Assembly: GCF_030272615.1 (NCBI RefSeq)
Contig: NC_081406.1
Span: 240,424,422-240,488,421, forward strand
Length of the DNA stretch: 64,000 bases
Direction: 5' to 3'
Source: Cryptomeria japonica
Lineage: Eukaryota; Streptophyta; Pinopsida; Cupressales; Cupressaceae
The position numbers were made by a program, and so were the translations under genes. The notes beneath the pieces were generated by a model that made no database searches, was not told the DNA's origin, and saw only the letters and a list, made by a program, of their open reading frames with translations. Positions within the stretch are counted from its first letter, which is position 1, and every line of letters starts with the position of its first letter. Of this stretch, positions 24,883 through 36,450 are shown piece by piece.

Positions 24883-24959
<77 letters not shown>
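24427..24959. repeat. 530-bp (AT)n/(ATAC)n microsatellite
   Basis: A long alternating purine-pyrimidine tract of TATA, TATACA and TATG words finishes in about 60 bp of pure (AT)n at 24895-24958. It is open in several frames on both strands only because it has no TAA/TAG/TGA; the Tyr/Ile poly-peptides are artefacts. Such tracts can form cruciform or Z-like structures and replicate unstably. Confidence 0.97.
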
Positions 24960-24961
<2 letters not shown>

Positions 24962-25009
24962 ACAAAACATAAAAAACTAAATTTTAATTTTGTAAATAAA
25001 AATGACATG

Positions 25010-25410
25010 TAGGGGAAAGGACCCAGTAGTTGAGCGCATTCCAATTCTTGTGATAGAAGTTGTTGATTTAATACCCCAATACTTGGTGATTTAATGTCCA
25101 ACCTTTGTATAACATTGCACCAATAGCTATATGAAATATACCATTTGTTGTGAAAAGTAACCAATCATGTGATGCCACATCAGCTGCATAAGTATTGGGG
25201 CCCTTTTGCACACCCATTGGTCTCACTTTTTTTTTGTGCTGTTTTGGACACCTTGGCAAAAAACATGCTAATGTCGCATCATATTTGATGATGTGGTCAG
25301 GGAACTTGCCAAGTAAGCTACTGTAAAAAAATCGGAGTGAATTGAAATTTCCACGTAAGATTTTGAAAAACACCAAGTTAGGGTGCACAACTACTGGATC
25401 CTTTCCCCTA
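25010..25410 (-). mobile_element. MITE (TA target site), copy 2
   Basis: Terminal inverted repeats of about 28 bp are well kept: TAGGGGAAAGGACCCAGTAG at the left and, on the opposite strand, TAGGGGAAAGGATCCAGTAG at the right. TA flanks both ends. It is inverted relative to copy 1 at 22152-22577 and starts 50 bp after the AT microsatellite. Confidence 0.9.
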
Positions 25411-28190
25411 TTAAATATGAAAAAAGTTGAGAGGCTGTCCAAAAAAATTAGTAACCTGTTAAGTGAGAAATTTAGTCAGGAATTGAGGCAATAAAACACC
25501 TCCAAAGGAAACAATAGTAGTTGTGTGTTCCAGAATTGTGGGGAAAATAAAAAAGGAAGTTAAGAGCCAAGCAAGGGTGAAAAAAGAAAACAACATTGAT
25601 GAAAGAACATAAAATCAGCCAAGGGAGAAATCATATCATACATGTTCTATTTTTCTCTTAAACTGTCAAAGGGGAGGGATTTAAATTCATAATCATTTAG
25701 ACCATTACACCAAATATACTTCAATATAAAATGTTATGTTGTACCCTATGATAAATGTATCTTAAGATTTTATTTTACATTCTACATTTTTTATTTTATT
25801 TTATTTTTTTACAAAACATCCTTTTTATTAGTATTTGGTTCAATAAGATGATCCCAACTTCCATAAAAAATTGTGCCTCTAAAATTAAAAAGTTCATACT
25901 AATTTGTAAGACATATATTACTTTGTTATCTTACATATATATATATTTAAAATATGTTGAAAGATATTATTTTCAAAGTGTTCATATTGAATTTATAGTT
26001 TTATTTATCATGCACACACATTAATATAAGTTTGATCTTTTGCTAAATAATAATTATTTTTAGAGGCATTCTACACACACCCCAAAAAGATTGTATAAAG
26101 AAAAAAAAATAAAAAAAAAATGTCATTTTAATATATATTTTTAAAAAATTACTAAAAATTGGATGACAAAGATATGAACATTTGAAGTTTAAAAGATAGG
26201 TTGATTTTAAATGGGTGCACTTGATTTTTGGAGTAGAAACTAGAAAATTTATTTACACCAATGTAGAGGTTTGAGTCAGCTTTCCAGAGGCTCTTTAAAG
26301 TTGAAAATCCAAGTCGATATGCGAAAGTTACATCTGTTTTTGTGAGATAGCTACATTATGTGTTCACGTAGAGAAGGGGGGCTCAGTTTAAACTCCTTAG
26401 TGTCAAAATTCTAGCTCCATTCGACTAAAATCTTGATGGGAGGGTGTCGGGAGCTTTTTAACCCTCTCCCTGGTCTACCATATGACCAAGGGTTAAGGGC
26501 CTATGATGACAATCCAAATCTATGTGTATATATACTTATATGTAGTGATATTTTGTGAATGTGTATCTTAGATCTATGCATATATCCCTGTGAGCAACAT
26601 ATATATTCTATGATTTTTTTTGTCTTCAAATCTACCAAAAAAAGACTTAACACAAACAAGTGTTTAAAAATTGTAGGCTATATGGAGGTATAATTGTATA
26701 AAAAATGCCTTTCTTTTCCAAAAAATTGATAGTAAGAAAAATTTGAAAAATTAAATGTCAAAAATAGTTTTTCGATTGTCATGAATGCGACCGTGGTATT
26801 ATTTTTATGATTCAAGAGTATTTGTAAAAGATCACCTCAAAGAACCCCTTAGAAAATCCCTTATAATGTGTAAGATTAGACTCACAAAAACTCAAAAGTA
26901 CACACGCTAGTAAGATCAATTCCAAATTGGGTTCACCTAAATGAATGCATGCAAATGTGTTAAATGAAATATACATACAAACTCAACCTACTCAACAAAC
27001 ACATGCAAACCTCAAAACGATAAGTATGTTGATATGTCGATTGGTTGAATGTGGTTGCTCATTGATTTAACAACATGTAGGCATGATAAAGGTGATTGAG
27101 TGATGAAATGAATAACATACGAAGGGATGACGAAAATGAAAAAAGAGGCCTTAAAATATGGATTTTTTTGAGGAAAAATAATGGCTAAGATTGAATGCCA
27201 AATGGATGTTTAGGATTGGATGAAGCGTGGTCCTAGATTTGGAGGCTTAGCCTTGTGACAATTGTCACAAGGACAAGTGAGGTGCAAGGGTTAAGTATGT
27301 TCACAAATGAGGAAGCTCATGGAAAAGACATATCTATGACATGTGTAAGATTTAGACTTGTGAAAGTGACATATCTATGAAATGTGTAAGAGGTGGGATG
27401 ACTATGATGTGACCTTTTATGCTCACATATGTAAGCTAGAGGACGGTAGGGATACTTGTCATATGATGACAAGTTTAGATATTGATCCATGTAAATAGAT
27501 TCATGGGCTAGGATTGAGTGGTCAAGAATTGAGGTGAGGTGGAATATAATAATGATGGTAATGAGTGTTAATTATCTCAAATCAATTAATTAAGTAGGTA
27601 TTAATTAAATTTACTAGGAGGATTTGTATGCTAAAGTTAGGCATAATTAAATAAAAATAAATTTATTTAATTAAGGGTCAAGGTTAAACTTAATTAAATA
27701 AATGTAAATAAGTAAGGATGATGGATAAAGATAGAAGATTAATCAGATAGTATGGGATAAAGTCAAATGTATTTTAGAACAAAATTTATTGAAAGCAAAA
27801 GAAATCCTAACTCTTAAAAAATTCAAAACAAACTATAATACTGCATTGAGAATTTTTTTTTTAATAAATACATAATAGAAAACATGAAAAACAATTTTAA
27901 ATAATAATAGAATAATATAGAAAGTACCTAAACTTCAAAAATCTTAATAGATAAAACATAACACAATAAAAAAAGTCCTGGTCACCACCAATGAACCCGC
28001 ATCCAACGAATTGGAACCTCTAAACGCTAATTAGCTTTAACTCTTACCGAAGACGGAGCCCTAATGGCTTTCCTTATTTTCGGTCAAGATTCTTCTTCAT
28101 ATATCACATGAACAATGCTTGGGGTCCTGCAGAAAAGTAATATAGGTGGTACAAATCTCCACTGAACCACATTATGGAAGCTACTTTCAT
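25411..28190. other. intergenic stretch
   Basis: No supported gene. It holds A/T runs (26098-26120), an ATATAT patch (25935-25950), an imperfect repeat with GTGACATATCTATGAMATGTGTAAGA near 27325-27395, and TTAATTAA-rich sequence at 27570-27700. The final 200 bp is the presumed upstream regulatory region of the phospholipase gene. Confidence 0.6.
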
Positions 28191-28193
28191 AAA

Positions 28194-28200
28194 TATATAA
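28194..28200 (+). promoter_or_regulatory. candidate TATA box of the patatin-like gene
   Basis: TATATAA inside CATAAATATATAAGCC lies 129 bp before the start codon at 28329. A transcription start about 30 bp downstream would give a leader near 100 bp. This position is plausible, but in AT-rich DNA a TATA match alone is weak evidence. Confidence 0.45.
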
Positions 28201-28328
28201 GCCAGAAAGAATCTTCTTGCACATCCATAAATTTTTGGAAATTAAAGTGTGAACTCAGTAGTTCACGGAAAACATACATTTTTCTACAATATATTCCATC
28301 ATTTCTTAGCAGTCAGGTTATACAAGCA

Positions 28329-31300
28329 ATGGCTAAAGCACAAGAAAAGATGTCAACAATCTTGAGTATTGATGGAGGAGGAGTTAGGGGACTTATTCCT
28401 GCCCAAGCTCTTGGATTTTTAGAGGCCAAACTTCAGGTAATCAACAACAAATGTCCAAATTTGTATCAAGAACAGTATATTGCATAGAAATTGAGAAGTT
28501 AAACTACTATCTTTTTCTAGTTCTATTAATCACAATCAGCTAACATAGAATCCGTCATGAAGATATGGGTCAAAGCTAATTCAGTATTCATTTTCTTCTG
28601 TTATCAATAGTACTGTTTTTTCACAGGTTTGGATGGTCCATTTAACTTCCATTGCATTTTTGTTTTCTAGGAATTAGATGGTGCAGAAGCCAGATTAGCA
28701 GATTATTTTGATCTTATAGCAGGTACTAGTACTGGAGGACTGATGACTGCTATGATAACATCTCCAAAAGTTAACAAACGTCCCCTCTTTTCTGCCAAAG
28801 AAGTAACTGATTTCTACTTAAGGAGACTTCCAAAAATTTTCCCCCAACCCTGGCGAGTATATAATCTGTAGCTGGTATTCTTGTATCGATCTTGTAATAT
28901 TTTTACTGTATAAATCTGATGCAAATTGAATTCTTGTAGCCGTTGGAATAGGTTTGGACCAGTCATAAGTCTATTCCATGGGTGCAAATACTCAGGGCAG
29001 TGCCTCAGGCAGATCTTCAATGAGATAATTCCTAATCTACGTCTAAACGAGACAATCACCAATGTGTTATTACCCGCTTTTGATATAAAGCTGCAGCAGC
29101 CAGTCATTTTTTCTACTTTTGAGGTTAATTCTCTTACTGCATTTTTTACTACTTTTTTAGATGTCACTAAAATCTTTTAACTTATTTTCCATTTAACAAC
29201 ACTGAGGTTCAAGCATATTGAATCAGTGGAAGTATAAGTCTATGGTTACAATGGTCCAACAATGATTTGAACTTTGATAGTCACAAATCCAAATATTTTA
29301 CTACAACCACAATTTTAATAATATATTTTAATTTAGCTGTAGTCTTTTACGTTGGTGCAATTCAGTTTATAGGTTTGGATCTGATTGAATACTTTTACAT
29401 TGTATTTGCAGGCAAAGGAAAATGCTCTCAAGAATCCATTTTTAAAAGATGTATGCATTGGTACATCTGCAGCTCCTACTTTCCTCCCACCTCACTACTT
29501 TACAATACATGATCAATCCTCTAGAAGTGGTAAAAGTTTTCACTTGATAGATGGAGGAATTGCTGCTAACAATCCTGTAAGTAAACGTGAAATCCAATGA
29601 AACTTTACTATGATAGGAGACCTTAAAAAACCCCTTTGAGAAAAGTACATGTCATTTGAGTCATAATGTTGCAGAGCTTAAAAGAAAAAAAAAATCAGTT
29701 ATTTTGGAGAATCAGAAAACTTTAGGGGACAGCTTAAATGGTCAGTCATGTTTATTTTCATTTATGAATTTTGATCTTGTTTGACTAGAAAATTATACAG
29801 TTGAATTCTGATAGTAATATCATGATTTCAATCTTGTTTCTTACTATTTTTTGCTTTGACTGTATTGAAATTTTGCATCAACATTTCAAATTGTACTCTA
29901 TCATCCATCATCAGGATAATAGAAATGGTTAATTGCAGGTCAAGATAAGTTTTTTCTCTTTCTATTTATATAATAATTGATTATAAAATACCATATGAAA
30001 CATTGATACAAAAATTCCAACACGATCCAATTAAAAAATACTAATAAACAATGCTATGAATCATGAAAACTTGATATTATTATTTCAATTTTACTCTTTA
30101 CTGATCCTCACCTTCTCTAATTACAGGTTACTTAGTTAATAAGAAGCTAGAAGTATCAAATCAACGAAAATAAATAACAATTCAGATATTTCCTTTTCCT
30201 CTTATTTTCCTTACATGGCTCTTTACTTTTATTCAAATCAGAATCTCTTTTATTTATAATTTCACTTTTACTGATGTGGGCTCTATGATGATGACACAGT
30301 GCTTAATATCATCATTCATTAGAATTTTTTTTATTAAAATGATCAATGCAGACTTTGTTAGCGATAAATCAAATTACAAAAATGCGTCTGAAGGAGAATC
30401 CGGGATTCACATATACTAGACCTCAGGTAAATACTGATTATTAGATCAGATCATATTTTGATGCTTGCATAATTTTATGTGTTTGAGCAAAAAAGATAAA
30501 GAGCAAAGATTTTTTTGTTGGGTTAGGATCATGGAGACATATTGGTGCTTTCACTTGGAACTGGCCAAGAAGATTCACAAAAAATAAACTATGATGCCAA
30601 AGAGGCTGCTCAATGGGGTGGTTTGGGATGGATTCAGAATAAGGGTAGAGCCCCAATCATAGATGTCTTCATGAATGCCAGTGCAGATATGGTGGACATA
30701 TACATGGCTGATATGTTCCAGTCTGGTTTTCACAAAGTTTTCTATCTCAGAATTCAGGTATTCTCTAAGACCTCTAAGACCTCAAAATTTTTACGTAGAT
30801 CATGCAATTAGAATTAAAATTACATCTTAAAATTGTTTTAGCAAAATAAATCTTAATGTTGTTCTTCCTGAATTAGATTGTGAGAGCATAGAATGTAATT
30901 TGAAACGTTGATACAAAAAATTTAATCTAATCCAAAAAAAATAGTATTAACAGTGAAACTATAGATTGTAGAAATCTGATATCATTAAAAAAAACTTCTT
31001 CGTTTCAAACAACCTATATACATTCAACTTATTCATTTACAAAAACCTCATGCCTCATTCAACTCACTCATTTAACTTACTCATTTACAAAAACCTCATG
31101 CCTCATTCAAATTCACTCATTTAACTCACTCATTCAAAATATGTTAGTTGCTGAGCAATTTAATACTAAATTACTTCATTTGTGAGAACAACTATCTATT
31201 CATGAATCCTCTTTGAAAAACTTTTCTTTCATCAGTTACAGGATTATTTACTATTAAGTGTTTCTCTTTTTAATAGATGCTATATAAAGTTTATTTAAAT

Positions 31301-31683
31301 TAGTTTTAATGTTGATTCTTTCTAATCATTTAGTTTTAATTAGGAAGTAAACTTAAGTGGAGATGGAGTGAGTATAGATTGTTCACGCAAAGAAAACCTT
31401 GAGAATCTTGTAAATATTGGGAAGAAGTTATTGGATAAGCCTGTGAGCAAAGTGAATTTAGAAACTGGCAAGTTTGAAGAAGTTCAAGATAAGTTTACCA
31501 ACAAGGATGCGTTGATCAGGTTTCATCTATAATTACCATTTATATCTATTATTTAGTTGTAGTTTTCTTAATCAAAACTTAAAGTTTTGAGAACTAAACG
31601 TTATTCATGTTGTAATGCTCATTGTAATTAACAGATTTGCCAAAATGTTATCGGGAGAGAGGAGAAAAAGATCATCCATATAA
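28329..31683 (+). CDS. patatin-like phospholipase (acyl hydrolase), 8 exons
   Basis: Exons: 28329-28436, 28671-28852, 28940-29123, 29412-29576, 30352-30426, 30527-30757, 31344-31519, 31635-31683. Joined, they give 389 codons with no stop, close to the usual plant length of about 400. The enzyme is a lipid acyl hydrolase using a Ser-Asp dyad. The oxyanion-hole motif [12 protein letters not shown] is at residues 13-24, nucleophile elbow GTSTG at 54-58 (Ser56), catalytic Asp205 in [11 protein letters not shown], and conserved LSLGTGQ in exon 6. There is no signal peptide, so it is probably cytosolic. The upstream in-frame ATG at 28146 is ignored because [18 protein letters not shown] matches family N-termini. 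Intron 2 needs a GC donor (28853-28854); the other introns are GT-AG. Intron 6 has a tandem repeat. It is the only intact gene here. Exact substrate is not inferable. Confidence 0.93.
28437..28670 (+). other. intron 1 of the patatin-like gene
   Basis: GTAATC donor after ...CTTCAG and TTTGTTTTCTAG acceptor, phase 0. It separates the oxyanion-hole exon from the exon that carries the catalytic serine. Confidence 0.88.
28853..28939 (+). other. intron 2 of the patatin-like gene, GC-AG type
   Basis: The only join that keeps the frame into exon 3 uses a GC donor (CCCTG|GCGAGT) and the acceptor ATTCTTGTAG at 28930-28939. The nearby GT at 28857 would put a stop a few codons into exon 3. GC-AG introns make up about one percent of plant introns and often have weak or regulated splicing. 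Confidence 0.7.
31022..31134 (+). repeat. tandem repeat inside intron 6 of the patatin-like gene
   Basis: Units of about 60 bp share CATTTACAAAAACCTCATGCCTCATTCAA and ACTCATTTAACT; two near-identical units are followed by a partial one. It is an intronic minisatellite. Confidence 0.8.
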
Positions 31684-31812
31684 TCATATAAGAATAGTAG
31701 ATTTCTAAGGTACGACTACATTATATTTTATAATCATTAGTCTACATAGTTTTACAGAGACATCAAATTTCGTAAATTTTCATGTTAGAATTATTTTTCT
31801 ACATAAATAGAT

Positions 31813-31882
31813 GAATGATATTTTTGATATTTTATACATAGGAATGATATTTTTGATATTTTATACATAGGAATGATATTTA
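31813..31882 (+). repeat. 29-bp tandem repeat downstream of the patatin-like gene
   Basis: Two identical 29-bp units (31813-31841 and 31842-31870; starting GAATGATATTTTTGATATTT) are followed by a partial third. The start codon of the 176-codon ORF at 31873 falls in this third copy. Confidence 0.92.
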
Positions 31883-32403
31883 TTTCTAAGCTTACAAAAA
31901 TCATTGAGGATTTACTTTTCTTTATAATTGTCAATATTCATCTGCCATTTGACGAGAAATCTATTTGTGTTGTTATTGGTGATGATATTATTAAGGATTA
32001 CCAGCGCTTCTTCTTGCCTCTGGATATGGGCTGGGGATTCCTTTCAAATGCCATGGATATATTAGTGTGTTACCTTATTCTTCAAGTTCTATGCTGGAAA
32101 TATATTCATGAAGATCTTATCAGTGATGCTCTCCTTCAGAGTACTCTCAGATTATGCTTTTGCAAGATGGCCGATTTCCCATGGGAAGATTTTGGTTCTT
32201 CCTTCCCTAGGATGAAGATTCAAGTACCAAAACTCACCACCACACAATATGCAGTAGTATGTCCTTTTTCTTGGTTGCAGATCTTTTCGACTTATCAATA
32301 CATGTGTTCTCTATATTTTGATAATTTTGGTTGTATGATCGTATGTGTTGTATTTCTTTTGGGTTTACAGTCTTTGGACCTGGTCATTATTAGACTTAAG
32401 TAA
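31873..32403 (+). CDS. hypothetical 176-codon ORF behind the patatin-like gene
   Basis: This is an unusually long open frame for such AT-rich DNA. The middle part (codons 30-110) has a mixed, protein-like composition (DMGWGFLSNAMDIL, then MADFPWEDFGSSFPRMKIQV), and the ends are hydrophobic. It begins inside a tandem repeat, so the first ATG is doubtful, and it lies in the region where the 3' untranslated sequence of the phospholipase gene could extend. It could be a captured exon, for example from 31935 to 32255, rather than a whole gene. I do not recognise it. Confidence 0.3.
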   Translation: MIFISKLTKIIEDLLFFIIVNIHLPFDEKSICVVIGDDIIKDYQRFFLPLDMGWGFLSNAMDILVCYLILQVLCWKYIHEDLISDALLQSTLRLCFCKMADFPWEDFGSSFPRMKIQVPKLTTTQYAVVCPFSWLQIFSTYQYMCSLYFDNFGCMIVCVVFLLGLQSLDLVIIRLK

Positions 32404-32433
32404 ATCTTATTTATGCAAGCGATACATTTACAT

Positions 32434-32589
32434 GGTTCAATCCTTTTTTTTTTGTGTGTGCGTGTAATAGTAAACTTAGTAGAATGTAATTTATAGTATG
32501 AAAAGGGTTCAATTCTTTTTATTGATCGTGCGTGTAATGGTAAAATTAGAAGAATGTAATTTATCCTTCTTTGTGTGTTTGCATGTAAC
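32434..32589. repeat. tandem repeat interrupted by a solo LTR (continues at 34002-34036)
   Basis: Units at 32434-32507, 32508-32565 and 32566-32589 share GTGTGTGCGTGTAATAGTAA- and AGTAGAATGTAATTTATAG-type words. The third unit stops at GTAAC and resumes after the LTR at 34002 with AATAGTAGAATGTCATTTAT, so the LTR inserted inside the third repeat. Confidence 0.75.
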
Positions 32590-33996
32590 TGTAGTCACAT
32601 AAATTTGTTTAGTTTAATTAAATGAATATTTGTTATTTATTTGATTAAAATCCCACTAGCCATCAGTTAATTAAATTAATATTTAATTAATTTATCTTCA
32701 AACATTCTTCTATTAATTAAATAAATTATTTAATTTATTTTAATTAATTCATTATACCAAATTCATAAATCAATTAAATGAATAAATCTTATTTATTCAA
32801 TTTAATCTTCTTTTCTGTTTTAAATAAATTAAATAAAACATTTATTAAAATCATTTATTCCCCCCCACTTGCATTTTCTTACAAATGCAAGTTGCAACCA
32901 CAAGTTGAAATAAATTAAATTTATTTTAATTAAAATCTTATTTTCTTTCACCCACCAAATCCACTTGTACTCCTAAACTCCCTTCTAGATTTTTTTAACC
33001 CCTTCTTAATTAACCTAATCCATCTCCTAATTATTGTCACATTTCTAAGCAACTTGGAGTCATTTTTCAAAGACTTCAAAGTCTTTGAAAAAAATTTAAT
33101 GCTTTGTGTGTTCAACAATTTAACTTCTAAAGTCTTCCAAACCACTTATGACTTTTACATAACTATTTATGATTAATTCAACTCGCACCCATGTGTCTCC
33201 TCAAGCATTTATTATTTTGACTATGGTTATTTTTTTTGCCTTTGCACAAGAGTCTATCCATTGGATAAAATCTTTATTCTTTGAATAAAGAATTTATTCA
33301 CTCAACTCAACTTTGACCTTAACTTCCAAGTTAACTCTTAGGTCATGTCAAGCATTTAATGCTTATTACCTTTCCTCTCAACCTATCTCATATGGACACT
33401 TGTCATCCTGGGATTAGGTTGAAAGCTATTACATGGATTGAATATCATTCAATTCTGACCCTTGTTGAAATTACTCAATCTCAACCATCTATTGCTCCAT
33501 CTTTCATATAAATAGAGGCCATTTCTTCATAATCCAGATCCTGAAACTTGCATGCATCTAAGTTATAGTGAATTCTAGAGAGCATTTAGCATAAATTATT
33601 AATATATTATTATTTTGGCCTGGAATAAATCATTTTAGCATCATAGCATCTAATATTAGCTTTTGTTCACATTTGCATAGTATTTTAGAGTAAACATTTC
33701 AATCTTGAACCTCCATAAGCATCCATAGTGCAAAAAGCTGCTGAGAGTTACACTAATTTGGAACTTGGAGAGAAGAGAAACAAAGGAGAAGGAGCTAAGA
33801 GCATGTTAGAAGGCATTTGGAGATGTTTTGTTGTATTTACTTTCATAGTTAAATAATTTTTCATGTTTTTAGTGCTTCTTTTGATATTCTTGCTTAGATT
33901 AGTTTTTGGTTGATTAACACTAACAATTTCTTGTGTTTGTGTGTGTTATACGACCATAGGTTTTAGTCTAACCATTGTCCATTTTGCAAAGCATCA
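32590..33996 (+). mobile_element. solo LTR with perfect 5-bp target duplication
   Basis: A 1407-bp segment starts TGTAGTCACA and ends AAGCATCA. It is flanked by GTAAC at 32585-32589 and 33997-34001. No gag, pol or second LTR accompanies it, so it is a solo LTR left by intra-element recombination. It has LTR-like organisation: an AT-rich first part, then a TATA box (CATATAAATAGAGGCC) about two thirds of the way in. Orientation is inferred from that TATA box. The family is not identifiable from this alone. Confidence 0.85.
33507..33515 (+). promoter_or_regulatory. TATA box of the solo LTR
   Basis: TATAAATAG in CTTTCATATAAATAGAGGCC is a strong plant-type TATA, 917 bp into the 1407-bp LTR, where a U3/R promoter would be expected. 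Confidence 0.65.
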
Positions 33997-34036
33997 GTAA
34001 CAATAGTAGAATGTCATTTATAGTATTAAAAGGATT

Positions 34037-35870
34037 TTTTAAAGATTTAACTTATTTTAATGAAAGTTTGTTTATAGATAAAATGTTGAAACTAGGCTCA
34101 TGAAGAGATTAAGAAAATGTGATTCATTATTCATCAATAATTTAATCTTTTTATATGTGGGTAAATTTAACAATCAATTGAAAATTTGGTTTGGAAAGCT
34201 AAAATTATTCTTAATTTTAGTTTATATACTTTGAATTATTATCTTAAAAAATTAGGACTCCTTTCCAAGCATACATGAATCACCACAAAAGTACACCATT
34301 AAGTCAAACACCTTGAAACTATTTTTAACCTTAAGGAGGTGTTGGAACCATGCATCAATATCCTATGCTTGTCATTCACAAATCTTTAAATAACAACCCA
34401 TTTATGATTTCAATAGAAGAGATAAAAAATTCAACACATTCAATGAAAATATCCCATACTTGATTATCACAAGCAAAGCTTATAATGACCCTCCACTAGT
34501 TGAGAAAGATAAAATATAGGTTGTTGGAAACCATAATAATTTAATAATAGAGAACCTTGCCATTGAGAAAGGGATCCTAATGCTTCAATCGAACATGTTT
34601 CTTATGCATTGAACGACCCAAGACAATATAAAATTAGGGGAGAACTAACCAAACTAAATAAATGAGGAATGCTAGAAAAAATTGAATGTGGCTAATCTCC
34701 ACACAAAACAACACTTTGTATAGTTTCTAAAATTTGCAAAACACAAAGCAGTTTCGCAAAATTTTTAGTAGCTAAATCTTCATGATTTGCAAATCCCCAT
34801 TGCTAAAAAAAAACAAAAAATCAAACAAAGAAATAATGACTTGCAACTCTAGGATTTTCTTATAGTGCCATTTTGTGTGGAGATTAGTTGTTGACGAAAA
34901 AAAATTGTCCACAAACTGTTTGGAATAAGAAACATGATAATAACACCATCATAAAAAATAAATGAAAAAATGATAGTTTCGATACGCTCTACATGAGCTA
35001 GAGACATGTCACACAAAAGAGAGTATGACAATTGAAAAGCATCCGAAAGGGACATCAAATACATATAATGAATATTAATGAAAATCACCTTTATACATCA
35101 CAATTTTAAGTTCACTTAAGTGGGCACTAATCACTTTCAAAATTTTCCAAGGTAATATAGATGTCTAAGTGGTCACATTCTAGTTTTAGGAAGTTTGATC
35201 AAATGCACAATTTCCCTATTACATTCTTTAAATTTTGTTTAAATTTTTTTTTACTAAAATTACCACACGAATACAAAACCCCCTCGAGAAAAATTCAAAG
35301 CTTTTGATTCTAGGTTTACCCATGACTAAGAACATTAATGAAAATCTAAAAGCTTGGACATTGACAATACACCTTTTACAAATCAAAGAAAGGGCTGAAG
35401 AGAGACAATGCACAATGGGCTTCTACTTAACCTCATTGTTATATTCATAACCAAGAGAAAAATGTCCCCCTGATAAAATAATCTACATAATATCTAATCA
35501 CCAATGCTTGTACTAGCTTTGCTAGGGTTCCTCTAAACTTCCATATTGAATTTTAACTTAAGGAAGTTCTTAAAGAAAGGGACTATTTTGCAACAAGAAT
35601 AATATTTCTTTTAGGTGGTGATGCACATCAATTTTCGCACCATAATGAATTGTGGAATTGTTATACCTTGAAGCATTAATGAAAATAATATTAGTTTTCA
35701 TTAAAAAGATATACCCATTTATCTTATATATGTTAATGATTATTAAGATTTTATTTTTTGGTTTTTGGAAAATGCATATAAGTAATTAGTAACAATTAAT
35801 ATATGATTATGTTTATAATTAAATCTAACTATTGGTATCAAGCAAAATCATGTATCAATTTCCCTGAAAA
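34037..35870. other. intergenic stretch without a supported gene
   Basis: Only short chance ORFs are present. ATTGGTATCAAGC at 35830-35842 resembles a tRNA-Met primer site with one base missing, so an old LTR boundary may lie at about 35828. Confidence 0.5.
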
Positions 35871-35872
35871 AT

Positions 35873-36450
35873 AGCGTTAGAGTATTACATTAGTTTATAG
35901 TTAGTTGAACATAAGTTAGGAAATAGATAATTATTTGCTAAGAGTTAGTTGATGGGAAGTTGTTTTCGTTAGGGTAACTATGAATAAAATGGTGGCTTCA
36001 TATAGCTAATGTTGTGTTTTATAAGACCATTTGATTTTGTCCCGTTGAATTCAAATTTGAACTTTATGTTTTGATTTTGATCTGTGTCCACGTATGGTAT
36101 CAGAGCAAGAGGAGAATGTAGAGACTTTGAATAGAGTGATTTGTAGAATCCTTCACCTCTGAAGAGAGCAGATCTGAAGAATGTCGATCTCTGGCTGCAT
36201 GGTAGACTGAGGGTTACCACCTTCAATGAAATAAAGGGCATGCAATGGGAAATGGTAACTTTAAACTAGACATTGTCTGGAAAGATGTCAAGCAAATTGA
36301 TTTCTAGATGATGGATGTTTAAGTGCAACATTTTCACGTGGAATGAAAGAAGACATTGAAGGAATAGAAAATGATATAATTGTCAAAACTCTATAAGAAT
36401 ATTTGGAATCAAGATGCAATATTTTGCAATACTTTTGTGACAACATATTT
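35873..36450 (+). mobile_element. decayed copia-like 5' end: LTR fragment and primer site
   Basis: TGGTATCAGAGC at 36095-36106 is an exact plant copia primer binding site. The sequence before it (about 35873-36090, ending TGTGTCCA) has the look of a short LTR, and what follows resembles a stop-ridden gag leader and start. No partner LTR is recognised in the window, so the element is truncated. Confidence 0.6.

Noticed and set aside
24394-25164. Six overlapping ORFs of 114-184 codons on both strands, Tyr/Ile/Met/Cys-rich
   Set aside because: They are translations of the AT/AC microsatellite, which contains no stop words; no real coding signal.
28146-28328. Upstream in-frame-looking start for the phospholipase gene
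   Set aside because: It would add 61 residues not found in the family and begins before the TATA candidate at 28194.
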